Shown: piece after piece, positions 12,179 through 24,660 of the stretch
Numbering within the stretch: the stretch's first letter is position 1
Layout of the letters: each line of letters begins with the position of its first letter
Assembly (NCBI GenBank): GCA_036877525.1
Contig: JAZGTH010000019.1
Coordinates: forward strand, 3,910,501 to 3,974,500
DNA: 64,000 nucleotides
Direction of reading: 5' to 3'
Origin: Chromobotia macracanthus
Lineage: Eukaryota; Chordata; Actinopteri; Cypriniformes; Botiidae
Program-made: the position numbers and the translations under genes
Notes under the pieces: model-generated
What the model was told of the DNA's origin: nothing
Database searches by the model: none
The model's input: only the letters and a program-made list of their open reading frames with translations

Positions 12179-14689
12179 AAAGAGTTGTCAGTACATTCCT
12201 CAACATTGCTCCATACAGGTTTGGAACAGCATGTGTAAATGATGAGAAACTTGCACAGACTTGCAACAAGAGAGGTCTTGTTCCATTTTGGATAGATGCC
12301 TTCTTAAAGTGAATGAGTGCAATGCTCAAAAGACCTTCAGAGTTTCTAGAGGAAACCAGGTTTCGTGAAAAGGAAGTTACTTCATATGGGTGATTGTCAG
12401 CCATTAAAGAATTTCATGTAACAATCCTGAGAGGCCTCAGATCAAGAAACAAAGTTAAACTTGACAAGCTGAGGTTTGGCCATGGTTCTGCAGTTGGTGT
12501 TTTATCCCGTTTAGAGAAGCAAAGTAGGTAGGCCTTTACCTCAGGTCTTATACTTTTGGGTAGCGTGTCATTGATGCTTGTATCAGATGGCCCTTCAGTG
12601 GTTCACAAATGTCAATTTAGCACTAGCTCAAGTTGATTTTGTTGACACAAAGGCTAAAACAATTTCAGAATTCTCCTTTTTGCTCTGTTTTGGACAGTTT
12701 ATTTTGACAGGGATGGTTAATGCTTCTGTGTCTGCCTGCAGCCCCATGACATCCGATGAAGATCCATGCTGATTTATGACAGTCTTGCAGTTTTTTGGCA
12801 CTTTCTGTTCTCTGTGAAATCAAAACCTTTATTTGACTGCCGGTGAAGGGCTGCTTGTAAATAAAGCAAAATTTAGGGCTGCCAAGCTGAATTCTCAACT
12901 CTCTGAGCTGATGTCCTCAGATAGTTGGTTTTGGAGTAAAAATAGACAAACTAAATATTAGCCATGGCACCATTTCTATTGCAGACAAGCTCTGTTCAAG
13001 ATATCTAGTACATGTGAGCAGTTTGGATAACCTTTGTATTGTGATCATTATTTGGTTACTTCAGGTACTATTTACCAGCCTGTCAAATTATATTGATTTT
13101 TCATTTTGGGGAACGTTCTGTCATTCCACTCACCCTCATGTTATTCTAAACCCAAACACAAAAGAAGAAAGTCTGTGCCAATCTGTTTTCTTTACTGTCC
13201 TTCTGTTTGTCTTTTTGTAAAGCTGTTTCATAACCATTTTAAAAAGCTCTATACAATTAAATAGTATTGAATACAAGCCTTCATGTTTCAAAGCAGCCAA
13301 TTCTGGAGATCCATTTGTGCGACATTCAAACTATACTTGATGTTTTCCAGGAATTTTACATTGTGCTGACCAATGTTTTGTTAAACGGAGGTTGTTTGGT
13401 ATGTAGCGCTTCACAGTGGTCAATAATAGTAGATACATTTTGTGATACTGTATATAGAACAAACTCCTTTTGAATGTTAATTTTACCAGCAAATTAAAGC
13501 ATGTTTTACCCTTCATTTACACACACAAATCCATCCTCTTTTAATGCGTGCCTTTATTTTTATCTTTACACTAGTCATTTAGGGATTCTGTTTAATTAGA
13601 ATTCAAAGATCTTTGGTGCATATACCTAAGTGGTGTCTGTAAATTGGAAAAATATTTAACAATTTTTTATGTGCATGCAGTTACAGCAATGCACTTACAA
13701 TGTCATGAAACTGGGCAAAATGGCATAAAGCTTATTATTTAGGTTATAAATTGTCTAAGCATTATATATCTCATATTGCTCACTAAGTGGTTGAACTTCC
13801 TGTTATGGAATACTGATTTAATTTCTGTTGGTGGTGTTTTTTAAAAAACAGTTTTTTACAGAAGGGTATGAAGTTACAATTGTCATGAAAGATCAAATGT
13901 ATACTAGTCTCATGCCAACACATAAAGTTTAGGTATTGTGGCTATATGTTCAAAATAGCGTGCATTTTAATGTTTAGTTTCTGTACCTGTGTGTTTCTCA
14001 TTGCGTCTTAAATGCCTTACTATTCGTAAAGGTGTATTTAAATCAGCAAAAGTACTTTAAAAAGAAACATAACAAACCACCTAAAGTGACTTATAGTGAG
14101 GCAGAAAAACTTTCTTTTAAATGAAGATTATTTGTCATTGAGCAAGCAGACAGAATCTCATTTATCTCGCCATGGTTGTGTGCTGGCAGTCCAGAAGTCA
14201 AAGTTGGTAAGAATACTTCAAGAGATTTCCCCAGCAGCATTTTAGTTTCTAGATCAAGTGTCCGACCTTTTTTCACAAATCAGAACCCTCTTCAGGCTTA
14301 AGGGACATTTCCAAGACCTGGTTAGATAAGAGTATGCAAGATTTAAGTGCATGTCATTTACATAGATCTTCAATTCAGGCACCTACAACCTAAAACTTTG
14401 TGTGTTGTGTATATCAGCTATTTGTAAATCTCCTTATTTGATAATGTGATGCAATTCTAACTTCATAAACTTAGGTCTAGCTGTAGAATTTTGTCATAAA
14501 CTGATTTACCTGGCACAGGGCACCACCAAGAGTCAGTCAATACACTGAACACATTTAGTGGAGGGTAAATTAAATTCACAAGCATAACTAGATGTCTCAG
14601 CTAGACCTCATATGTAGACAATTATTTGTTCCCTGCAGGTAGATGGCACATAATGTTTGTCTAGGTCACTATTCGACTCGAATCGTTTT
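12179..14689. other. Intergenic, no gene recognised
   Basis: AT-rich DNA with short chance frames only. It includes a second member of the short repeat family at 13082-13185. No exon-like segment with matching splice sites is visible. Confidence 0.6.
13082..13185 (+). mobile_element. Short non-autonomous repeat family, copy 2 (fragment)
   Basis: The segment reads CATTTTGGGGAACGTTCTGTCATTCCACTCACCCTCATGTTATTC with ACACAAAAGAAGAAAG following. This is the same block order as the copies at 11980 and 15964. Only the left part is preserved and the terminal AGTTCACCC has become GGGAACGTTC. Confidence 0.5.
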
Positions 14690-15300
14690 TTACTTCTGTT
14701 GTCATTTATTTGTTGATTAATCAATGGGGCTCTATTAAGATTGGGCTTGACTGTCGTTAGATGAGAAATAACACATTCATTTGCTGCTGTGTTTTATGGC
14801 TCCCCCGAGTTTAACAAGGATTTACTCTTGCCAAAAACGGTTACACTGTCTACCCTAAAGATCCTGGCACTGCTTTAAAGAGGATATTAAAAAGTGCCCT
14901 TTAATCAGAAGTGGGGAGGTTGGAAAAGTGAGATGAGGATAGGATGATTGGGGGACTATAAATCACCCCGCCTGGGGAGAAACCAGTCAAGTTCGGGTGC
15001 CGTTTTTACACTTCAATTTGTTCCTGTCGGCTTAATGGTCATTGGTCAGTCTGGTGCCTCTCCGCAGACCACGATGCATCACGCTGATTTACATTCTGTA
15101 TAATCGGCCCTCTAATGGTTCTGATGGACCCTGTCACACAGTTTGTTCTCTTAATACTTGCTTGGCTCCCTTTCAGGGTCTCGCTCCTAAATATGCGCCT
15201 CTCAGAATCTCGAAGCTCATCACACTCATTTCTCGCACAAATCCTCCTACGTGTAATGGCATTTAAAACCCAAACATTCTCAATGTTGCCAAAATCAAGT
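14690..15300. other. Low-repeat stretch, candidate conserved non-coding element
   Basis: No simple or mobile repeat is visible. The stretch has homeodomain-like and AT-core motifs (GATTAATCAAT near 14715-14726), TAAATCACCCCGCC near 14960 and TAATCGGCCCTCTAATGG near 15101. Two overlapping frames of about 60-74 codons here have no family features. It looks like conserved regulatory DNA, but this is judged by texture only. Confidence 0.22.
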
Positions 15301-15963
15301 TGAAGATTTGAAATGAGATCTTTTCTTGCCTTTTATAAAGAAAGTAAATACATATAATGTTTTGAGCTTGGGACATGGGACTTGCTAATGCCTTTGAAAA
15401 TCCTCTATCACGACAGGGTTGGTATTTTTAGGTTAAGCTCATTCACACGTTTTAGACTGTGTGCCATTTCTCTCTGTAACTCTGTAACTTGAAAAAATGA
15501 ATATGCTTTTGAAATGAAGTATACTGCCCCCCGGGCACCACAGTAAATGGCTGCCCACTGCTTTGGGTGTTCTCTGCTTTGGAGTTTTCTAAAACTCTCT
15601 ACTCAAAAGTGTATGCACTATCTAGATGGAAAAAACGCAGAGTACAAATTCCAAGTATGGGTCACTTCACATGATTATTTACAACTGTGATAAAAGTAAG
15701 CTTACTAATTTGATTTCCTTGTTTAACATTGTAAGTCTTTTTATACTGTATATTAAGAAATAAATGATGAGGACCGAAAAAAGCATGATATGAATTACCC
15801 CGGTTTCATGTTTAAAAAGATACTTCCTCTTTCTTTATGACTTCCTAAGGTGAAGCTTTTGTTTCTGTAAAGGCTGAGGATGATCTGTGCATACAGATGC
15901 TTCCTTGTAAGAAAAACCTTCAAGCAGATGTTTGTGTATGAAACGCACATTGAAAGAGACAAG
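15301..15963. other. Intergenic, nothing recognised
   Basis: AT-rich sequence with no gene, repeat element or hairpin that I can support. Confidence 0.55.
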
Positions 15964-16135
15964 ATTATTTACTCACCCTTATGTTCTTCCAAACTGTGGT
16001 TGCTGTTATTTTTCAGTGAAACACAAAAGAACTGTGTAAAGATGCCTCAGGAATCTTATGGAACACACACAAAAAATAATAACAGCACTCAGATGGAATG
16101 ACTTGAGGATGAATGAACAAAATTTTCATTGGTTA
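15964..16135 (+). mobile_element. Short non-autonomous repeat family, copy 3
   Basis: It starts ATTATTTACTCACCCTTATG, then has TTCCAAACTGTGG and GTGAAACACAAAAG, and closes with GAATGACTTGAGGATGAATGA and AAAATTTTCATTGG. The two ends are the degenerate opposite edges of the family seen at 33763 and 53719. It has no coding capacity. Confidence 0.6.
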
Positions 16136-16410
16136 AATCACGCAGTATGAATCTGTGCACATCTAATGATTTTGTAATTAAATTCTTTATATTTTCAGTA
16201 CATATTTGTGGGCACCATCTATAAAGAGTAACCTTGATAGAGTCCTTCTAGCTGCAGGTTGATGGTGTTCAGTGGAGCACCAAGGGAGATTACCTGCAGT
16301 TTTTATTTAGTCCCCAAACTGATCCATGTGAACTTTGGACTGACAGTAATGATGGCAGCTCTCTGGCTCTAAGCTGCTCGCTCCAGCACAGAGAGCTATC
16401 TGAAATCGAT
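16136..16410. other. Intergenic, low-repeat
   Basis: No gene is visible. The stretch leads into the pyrimidine-rich block that starts near 16411. Confidence 0.5.
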
Positions 16411-16690
16411 AGGGGCCTCTCTCCTCCATCTCTCTCTGTCTCCCACTCTCTTGCTGTCTCTCTGTCCTCTCTTCCGCTGTTTCTTCCCAGCTCCTCATCT
16501 ATGCTGAGGGGCTCATGCTGTGCCCCCTGCACTCGTGTGTCATATTGCCACACTTCTGGGTCCCCCTGCCGTGAGCCGGTGATCAACATGATAGTGCTCT
16601 CTTCTTCTGTCTTCTCTTCATTTTTATTCTCTCGCTCTCTCTCTATCTTTCTTTCTGCTTCTGTTTTTTCTTCTTTGCTCATTCCTGTCT
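16411..16690. repeat. Interrupted polypyrimidine (CT-rich) tract
   Basis: Two strongly CT-biased segments (about 16411-16500 and 16596-16690) flank a mixed GC-richer spacer. The complementary strand stays open for 130 codons but reads as Glu/Arg-rich low complexity, as expected from a GA-rich strand. The tract could adopt triplex structure or act as a spacer; nothing in the sequence shows a function. Confidence 0.75.
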
Positions 16691-16724
16691 TCCAGCAGTT
16701 ATCCTCCAGAAGATTCTATGTGTA

Positions 16725-17177
16725 CAGTGGGGTCCAAATACCTGAACAACATTCATAATATGGGTTTTGAATCTAATACAAATTAAATTCTTACCTGAAA
16801 GTACAGTAAATAGAACTTTTAATAGTATTTTTAATCATTTTAAACAAAAATAATTTGGACTATTTTAAATCACTGACCATAGGAAATCCTTTGTACAGTG
16901 CAAAAAGTCAGACTTTGTGGTTCCTTGGAAAAACACTAGATGTTCTTTGCAAAACATTCTCAGGTCATGTTGGGATAACGTGAACATAACATGAATGTGA
17001 GGTTGGAAGCCAGCTTGAGCATTAGCTGCCATTAAAAGAGGAACATACTGTACCAAATACTATGATATTCTGAAATTCATTTAATTTTTATGCTGATATA
17101 ATTTGTAATGAAAAAATTATAGTAAAAACCAAAATACAAACATGTACAATAGAAGGATATTACATTTGACCCCACTA
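16725..17177. mobile_element. Tc1/mariner-type MITE flanked by TA
   Basis: The left end CAGTGGGGTCCAAAT (16725-16739) is matched in inverse at the right end by ATTTGACCCCACTA (ending 17177), with one base changed at the tip. A TA dinucleotide sits directly outside each end (16723-16724 and 17178-17179), which is the target duplication of Tc1/mariner transposons. The element is 453 bp, AT-rich inside, and has no transposase; the longest inner frame is about 63 codons on the - strand. It therefore needs a transposase from elsewhere. Confidence 0.82.
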
Positions 17178-17179
17178 TA

Positions 17180-19235
17180 TGTGTGTGTGGATATGACGGT
17201 TTGTATTTGTGTTTCAGTTCGTTTATGTCCTTGCAGATCGAGTCTTACTAACTTTCTAACAAGAATATATGAAAACACAAGAATATTATGCTGAAATCAC
17301 TTTTGAGAATAGTCTAGTTATATCACTAGTTATATAATTGTTAGTATTTATGAAATATGTAGTTGCATTTCTTTTTATTTACGTTTAAGTCAAATGGCCT
17401 GCGGGACAGATCAATCTTTTTCATTAAGGAGAACACAGGAGCATCTTTTCATTTATATTCATGCCATAATCCCGGAGGAAGAATGTGACGTTCATTAACG
17501 TTTCAAAAGGAGGAACTTGTCAGGAAATGTATCTCTACGTCATTGCCACCATGCTAATCCTACAATGATCTGTTGTCCCCCCACACACTGCGCCTGATGC
17601 AGAACATCAGAAATCTATCACGTTAAAGTTAAAATATGTAATATATAAACACAGAATAAAAAAATGCTAGTATGAGAGCTAAATGTTAGGATGCACTATG
17701 TAATATGTATTATGTACTACAGAAACTATAAATTATGTATTAATGACCATCAAATTGTGTGACAGGGAGTTACTGTTTTTCTCACATATAAATTCTCATA
17801 TTTTGGTTCTCCTTATGCCTCCTTCATTTGATTTGATTTAGCAAACATGGTTTGGCCAATTTCTTGCGTTTTTCCCTAGTTTTGAGGGTTTTCACTATTT
17901 TTGTAGTGAAAAGCATTAAAAGTCTGATGAACCTCCAGCGAGGGACCACCTCTTAAAATATAAAACAGCTTAAATTTTCAAGTATAAAACCCCGATTTAT
18001 ACTGTATGAGAAATGTGAAATGATAAAGTGTTCCAAAGTAGCATCTCTTTAGTTTAGTCTACAGTGTCTAAAAGAGCTAAAGACCTTAACATTGTACATT
18101 TATTGCAACATTTTGTATCTCTCTCAGTGTAGATTAGCAGTGATGTATTCACAGTGCAGGCATTTGTGAACACAATGTGATAAGACCCTCACACTTAATA
18201 TTTGAAATCTGCAGCTGAATGTTACCATGACATTTTTGCCATATTACCCTATAGCATTAGCTTAACAGCAAATATATAAAATTGTATTGGGCTACGCGGA
18301 GCAAGCACTCTCATCACACCCCATAAGATTTCGACATACAATAACAACCCACCCCAATATACATTATCGAAGTCAGATGTCCTCATAAACTCCCCAGGGA
18401 AATTACATTTCTGCGGGCAAATAACATTAAAAAACCTGACAATTTTACATCTGCTTGAGAACAACTAATGCGAATGACGTGAAGGTAAAGAGTGAAAATA
18501 TTAATGGCTGTTATTTCTTGTTTGCTCCCTCAATCCTTTACGATTCATTTGACACTATTTGTTCCGAATGAGCGTTTGGTTGAGGGATTGGACGCGCGGC
18601 TCTTTGAAGTGAGGATCCTTCCCCCTGAGAAGGCTTTTGATCCTGAAACAACTTCTTTAAAAATAATGAAAGAAGAAAGGGGTGGTGGATGAATGTTTAA
18701 GGTCAGGGAACGAGAGAAAGCAGTGTGGAACATAACCGCTACCTCAGATCTTCACATGCTCTAGCTGAAGAAGTAAATGAGTTGGGAGGATGGGCAGAGA
18801 TCTCTTTAGTTTATTACTAGCCAGTGACTGACAAAGTAGCATGTGGGGGTGAGGAAAAACAAGTCATTTCGGTTCTGTTCTTTGCAAGAAAACCAGCAAG
18901 GTTTCAATTATAAGAAAATGTCATCCAAATGCTGCTTTACAACACTTCCCCTTACTGTGGCTTGTCTGAGAAAGTGCTGCTTGTTGATCATTATAAGTTT
19001 GTCAAATATTGTAGGTGGGTGTCCAAGATGATTGTGCAAGTGATCAGAAAGTTCGAGAAGCATTTGAGTAAAAAGTTACCATCATACAGTTTACTGCATG
19101 CTGTATTGTGTACCATTAATTTCTTTATGTTAATTTCTTTTATAAGTTAACTTTTATTTTCTGGTCATTACACCAAATGCTCTAAGGCTTTAAATGGAAT
19201 AAAACAAAACATTAATATAACTAAGTAGATTAAAC
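17180..19235. other. Intergenic, no gene recognised
   Basis: AT-rich, with several short chance frames and no mobile element or simple repeat of note. No support for an exon. Confidence 0.58.
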
Positions 19236-19388
19236 TGTTTCTGTAGCTCAGTTGGTAGAGTATTGTATTAGCTGTGCAAAAGGTTGTGGGTTTGATTCTC
19301 AGGGAGCATATGTACTGGTTAAACCTGTAATTTGAATGTAATGTTAGTTGCTTTGGATAAAAACGTCTGCCGAATGCGTAAATGTAGT
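19236..19388 (+). mobile_element. tRNA-derived SINE with LINE-like 3' tail, copy 1
   Basis: The head resembles a tRNA gene. The polymerase III A box TAGCTCAGTTGG lies at 19244-19255 and a decayed B box GGTTTGATTCT at 19289-19299. After a short tRNA-unrelated body comes GCTTTGGATAAAAACGTCTG (from 19350), then CCGAATGCGTAAATGTAG. That tail is the same as the 3' end of the LINE fragment at 31428-31711, so the SINE was probably mobilised by that LINE's machinery. It resembles the HAmo/HE1-type SINEs of cyprinid fish, a name given from memory. Confidence 0.85.
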
Positions 19389-22269
19389 AATATATTGTAT
19401 ATACATGTAGTTTTATAAAGTTAGCTATATATTGAGCTTACCTTAGAAACCTATTAGTTTTGTTACAAAACTTGTGTTGGACTAAGTACATTTCTTTGTT
19501 GTATGACCGTGTTGAATTTCCATGTAAAAAAAATCCTCTTTTTATGTATTGATTACTACCTCAACTTCAACTGAAGGAAATAATTCTTTAGTTCTTAATT
19601 TAGCTCAGTCCTGCCACACTGATCTCCATATTTTAGAACAATGTGAGCAGTTCGTACCCACATTGACATTTGCCTTAAGATGAAGTTGCACACCAATCAC
19701 AACTTTGTTAACCTGAGCGTGGAAACAGGCTTAGTGAGGACAGCAGAGAATTCATTTATGAGATATGCATATTCCATATTTAACAGAGTGGAAGGAAATG
19801 TCCATTTCAGCTCCAGACTAAGATGAAAGATCTCAAAAGGAAAAATGTACTAAAATTATGCAAAAGTTATCCTTTTGACTGTCCCTTGATTTGCAGGAGA
19901 GTTTTATAATTCAGTCTTTTTTCTTTCGTTTTTTAATATTAAACTGAAGGTTGTATAATTCATAGAAGGGCTAGGGGTTAGTAACCTAGCTGAAGTGCCT
20001 GTGCAGATTCGATTTGCAAGTCTGAATCAGCTGCTGAATATAAACTTCTCTGTTATACTAAAATGTGACCAGAGCTGCTCAAAGCTCAGGGATTTGAGCC
20101 TCTGTATTTTCAATTTGGACAAAATTTACTTTAGCAAACCAGATGAGGATGAGAAAATGAAAGTCTAGACAACAATTAGCAAAATTAGTTTATTTTGTAT
20201 TCATACTGGGAGTTAAATCTTTTTTTAGAATGATAAACACACAAAGAAGTGTGTGTGTTCTAAAGAAAGTGTTTTACAGGGCTTTACCTTGTCCTCCACA
20301 GTTGTGCGGCAGGATTGTACCAAAGCAAACCAGGTGAAGGATTCTTAGTGCTACACACACACACACACAGACCTGTTAATAAGCAACACATACAGATCAA
20401 ATCAAATTCATATTCTACTCTCAATAACCTACTTTGACCTTGATTTACATCCATCTTGTGGCTAAAGTGTAATCTGTCACTCTCCACACATTTTCATTAC
20501 ATTTGTCATTTTGTTATTCACCAGCTATAGCTTTAGGATTTTATGGAAATTACTATGCCTTAAGGTTTGCCAAAACTTGTAGTATATACAGTTCCTTTAA
20601 TTAATAAATATCCATATTTCTTTAAATGATTTACATTGACCAGGTGTCAGTTTGGTTTATGTAGGAATGTGTGTTTCTACTTTTTCTTTCTCTGTTGCCG
20701 TATTCTGTATATACGGAGGCTCCCCTAGGGCAATTATATACACTTGCCCATGTGAAAAAAAACATGATGGTGGAAGCAAGTATAATTAAGAAAAGCAATT
20801 TATTTAGCTTATTTAAAGTTTCACAGTGCATTTAATTATCCTTTAGTGAATAATTCCCCCAAGTTTGCCACCATTCCAAAGAGCCAGAGAAGTTATTTTC
20901 TGATTTAAACAGAGAGCTGCGTCACCCCGCCATCTCTCTCTCAAACATACCTGCTTTTCTATGGGTCTGCTTTATTCATGTGCTTCATGCCTCATTTTTG
21001 CAGCCAATTTAACTAAGTCTTAATCCTGCAGAGAATACTGGTGTGCTTCCAGTTCGCTCTGTGACTGACGTCTGGAAAGATCTAATCGAATGCAACGTAT
21101 TAGCGGGATTGACATTCAAGTGCGCCATTCTGATTTTGTGAGACGGAACAAGGGTTGGTAGGTTTGTGGGAAATTTCGTTTTCAGAAGGGCAGACAAAAT
21201 GTCACAAAATGAAATGTCAAATGAATTGCTTTTTGCTTATGTTTGTGAATTGCCAAATTTCTTGTTCATTTCTTTATTTTCTCTGAAGGTTGCTCAAACA
21301 ATACATACAGTTTAGTGTAGGGAATTTTAGACTGGAGAAGGGAAGGTTGTTAACACAACATCTCATTCCCTCTATCAGGGAACAGAGGTTACATATAGAA
21401 GTATGTGGAATCTAATGGTTTGGTGTACAGTGTCATTATATACGGCCTTACAGGTTTTTAATTGTTACCTGCTATAATGTTTCACCTGATTTTCGCTATG
21501 GAAATTACTATAGAAGCATGCATTGTGTTATAAATAAAGAAACAAATAACTTTTTACGAAGTTTGTTGTACTGTTATACTCTTGCATGTTTGTTTGGAAT
21601 TGTTTGGAAGTATTTGGAATATTACCATGCAGAGTGTTTTGTAGTTGTTTATCATTTATTTTTATCACTTGAGAATGTTAATACTGGTGATCACAGTACA
21701 CCTATAAACCATGTGGTTCGGTATATATTTATTTCTTTAAGGCACACCTGCGTGATGCACATTGATCTATTGCTTTGATTTGTGATCTGTTTCTTCATAC
21801 TGACAATGTTCAGTAAGCAAGTTTTAATGAAGGAAGTATCTTGGCATCATATTGAAATTTTCTGCCACATTGCTAGAAAACTACAGACCCTTAACACACA
21901 GACACGATTTTATCACTTGCAAATAGGAGAACATTCAGTCAGTCCTAAAGATCAGATGCAAGAAACAGATTGGAAGTGTTGACATACACCAGGTTACTAG
22001 GCAACTTGGGCTATTTCATTTTAATGCTTCAAGTATTTGATGTAGCAGTTTCTACACTTTTATGAGTCTGTTTAGAAATGCTATAGGATAAAGGAATAGC
22101 TTTCCATACATAAACCTAACTGGTCCTAGATCAGTAAAAATCCCAGAATCAGAAAAATCCACCAGTTTCTCTAATTTACAGAATGGAGATAAGCAGTGCT
22201 ACTTGGCTTTTTATCTTTGCCCACTAGATAAACTAATGATGAAGAAAGGATCACAATCATTTACGCCAG
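19389..22269. other. Intergenic between the two SINEs
   Basis: No gene is recognised. It holds a short (AC)8 run at 20353-20369. A segment at about 21361-21395 (CATTCCCTCTATCAGGGAAC) looks like the inverted end of a common fish short repeat, but no full element can be drawn. The rest is AT-rich and unremarkable. Confidence 0.55.
20353..20369. repeat. (AC)8 microsatellite
   Basis: A perfect AC run between CT and AGACC. Simple repeat only. Confidence 0.9.
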
Positions 22270-22415
22270 TATTAAACTAGCGTAACTCAGCTGGTAGAGC
22301 ATTGTGCTAGCAACGGCAAGGCCATGGGTTTGGTTTTCGAAATGCATGTACTAATATAATTTGAATGCACTGTACGTTGCTTTGGATAAAAATGCATATG
22401 TTTAAATGTAGTATT
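22270..22415 (+). mobile_element. tRNA-derived SINE with LINE-like 3' tail, copy 2
   Basis: The A box TAACTCAGCTGG (22283-22294) is followed by TAGAGCATTGTGCTAGCAAC and a decayed B box GGTTTGGTTTT (22327-22337). The body leads into TTGCTTTGGATAAAAATGCA and TTTAAATGTAG. It has the same layout as the copy at 19236, in the same orientation, but with more substitutions, so the two appear to be separate old insertions. It is not a functional tRNA gene. Confidence 0.82.
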
Positions 22416-24339
22416 ATAATGTAGTATTGTCGAGCAATCATTCTAATTTTTCAGGCGCATTCTGTTCATCATCTCTAAGCGCAGACCAGAGCCAAGACCA
22501 TTTCTAAATTCTTGCCTGCCAAACTAGAACTGGCCACTAAAAGACCAAAAGAGAAAAACTCTTAACTGACTTCGATCCAGCATCGGATAACTTCCATCTC
22601 AAAATATAACCACTTCCTGGTGAATATTAAACAATAATTTCCACTGTTTTGTTCCCACTGTGTCGGCAAGGTAAAAAATACCTTTTTCTAAAACGGACAA
22701 CAACAAAGTGTGCAGATAAAAACGATCCGACGCTGCAATGTGCCCATCAGCCGAGGTCAATTTAACTGGTTTTACCAACAGGTGTTGAATTGTTTACCTG
22801 AATCCTGTATTTCAAGCTGAAATTAAAACGTTAACTAAATGTGGCTGAAATGGATTCACATATAAAGACTAAGAAAGGACAGCCATGCTTGTGATAAAAA
22901 TTAAGCACATTGCATAAATCAAATGGATTAAATAGAATTGAATCTTTAAATTCTATTTAATGTAGGTGTGGGTTTTTGTCATATATGTCTCTAATATCTT
23001 GCACCTATAGAACCTTTATTGGACTTGAAAGTTAAATGCCAATGTCTTACATCCCCTGTCACCATCACCATAACGACCATGTTAGTGACATAAATCTCAC
23101 TATCTGAATTTGCATGTGGGTGCCCAGCTTGATTTAGAGCTCTGCTTCAGGGGAGGCTGAGTTGGAATGGATTCAGCTAAGGATGCAACATTAACTCCGA
23201 TGCTTTAATTCAGCACTACAGACAGACAGTGGTTACCGTGTCAGTACAGAAGGGCATGTACAATACATGGAACCTTCTGGGTAACCTTGTGCGAAGTAGT
23301 TAATGATTCAACCGCTTGGGGTGTTGGAGGAGCTGTGCCTGATCCTGTCACTTCCTTCTGATGGATTCCAGAAGATATCACTCAGCCCATCTTTCCATGT
23401 TCTCTGCTTTGACTTTTCCAGGCCTTTCACTTTAAAATAGTGCTGTTTCTACTATTTATTTATTTATTTATTTTTATTTGTCCACTAACAATGTCCAACA
23501 GAAGATATACATTTAGTATTCAGATTTTTTTCCTGAAATGTCTTGAACATTTCCAAAATAATGTCATTTCCACCACATCTTAAATTATGTATTCTGAACA
23601 TTTTCGGGGATAATGACAGTCTTTTGTTCCACACCTTTCTGCATAATTTGACAAAATTGGAGCTCGATTGGAAATGACACAAAATATTCAGTGCATTATT
23701 TCTGTTTGCAAAGTGATGTTTAGCTTGTTTTTCTTTATTGTTCTCACATCTCAAGACTCCTATTTAAATGATGGATGCGACACCATTGTCTCCTTGATAA
23801 GTACACTGACTTGACAAAACTTTATTACTGCAAAAAGTGTCACAGGCATGGAAGGCATGGAAGGTCTAAATATATTTATATTTAAATAGATTTATTTAAA
23901 ATGTTTGTCCAATCCAGACGGATGTCTGACATGCCTGTCAAATTATGTTCTTGGATTGTCCCTTCTAGGATTAATAGTGTCTGCAGGTAAAGAAACACCC
24001 AAGTACCAATCCAGAGTAAACTACTAATATACTAGCAGCTCAGGTACAGAGACCAAAACATTCAAACACACAGTAAACCTGATCACATTGTAGAATTTGC
24101 AGATATCACACTGTCTCCAACATGTTTAACAAAGAGAGAGTTTGATTAAAAAGCTCTCCTTTAAATCTCGACTGGAACTCTTTAAATCTGTTCAGGTTCT
24201 TTCATGCCCCTCCTACTTGCTCATCTCCTCATCCTCCGCTCTGTGTGCAAAGATGATAAAAGAAAAAACAAAACAAAAGTTTGGGTGACAAAGAGCAAGG
24301 TGGAGTGGGGGGTTGCAGCACCTGAAATGCTTGCTGTTT
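22416..24339. other. Intergenic, no gene recognised
   Basis: AT-rich DNA with a (TTTA)n run at 23453-23475 and a small GGCATGGAA duplication near 23847-23863. No exon or mobile element is supported. Confidence 0.58.
23453..23475. repeat. (TTTA)n microsatellite
   Basis: About five tetranucleotide units, ending in TTTTTATTT. Simple repeat. Confidence 0.85.
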
Positions 24340-24660
24340 TTTTATGAAGGCCCTGTCTGCCACGTAAGAGACAAATTACCTTTTAACAATGTGAAATAGA
24401 ATTTTGTTTACAAGGCTGTGCTTCCTCTTGCTTTCTAAATGAGATTTCTCAATGCTTCCATTTATATCCCGGGGCATTATCATCTCAATCTCTCAAAGCC
24501 TATCGCTTTTAAAGGGAAGAGTAGAAAAGAAAGGGACGTATCTCTCCACATAAAACCAACCAAATATTTTCTACAGCTACAACTCCGACTGCACGATGCT
24601 AATTCATTCCGATCAGGGGCTTTTGTGGCTACGGGTTATTTAAAGCTGGAGCGTTAACGT
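24340..24660. other. Low-repeat stretch, candidate conserved non-coding element
   Basis: It includes TTTTTATGAAGGCCC near 24340, then ATTTATATCCCGGGGCATTA near 24460 and CTATCGCTTTTAAAGGG near 24500, without simple repeats. One frame of 72 codons crosses it but has no family features. Regulatory DNA is possible but unproven. Confidence 0.22.

Noticed and set aside
16290..16758. A 130-codon frame on the - strand and an 85-codon frame on the + strand
   Set aside because: Their content follows from the CT/GA-rich tract (Glu/Arg-rich on one strand, Ser/Leu/Phe-rich on the other). No domain or splice context.
16865..17056. 63-codon frame inside the MITE
   Set aside because: The element is non-autonomous; the frame shows no transposase motif.
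19236..19310. Possible tRNA gene
   Set aside because: A and B boxes are there, but the cloverleaf is decayed and the sequence runs into a LINE-type tail, so it is a SINE.
22270..22345. Possible tRNA gene
   Set aside because: Same reason: decayed B box and SINE tail.
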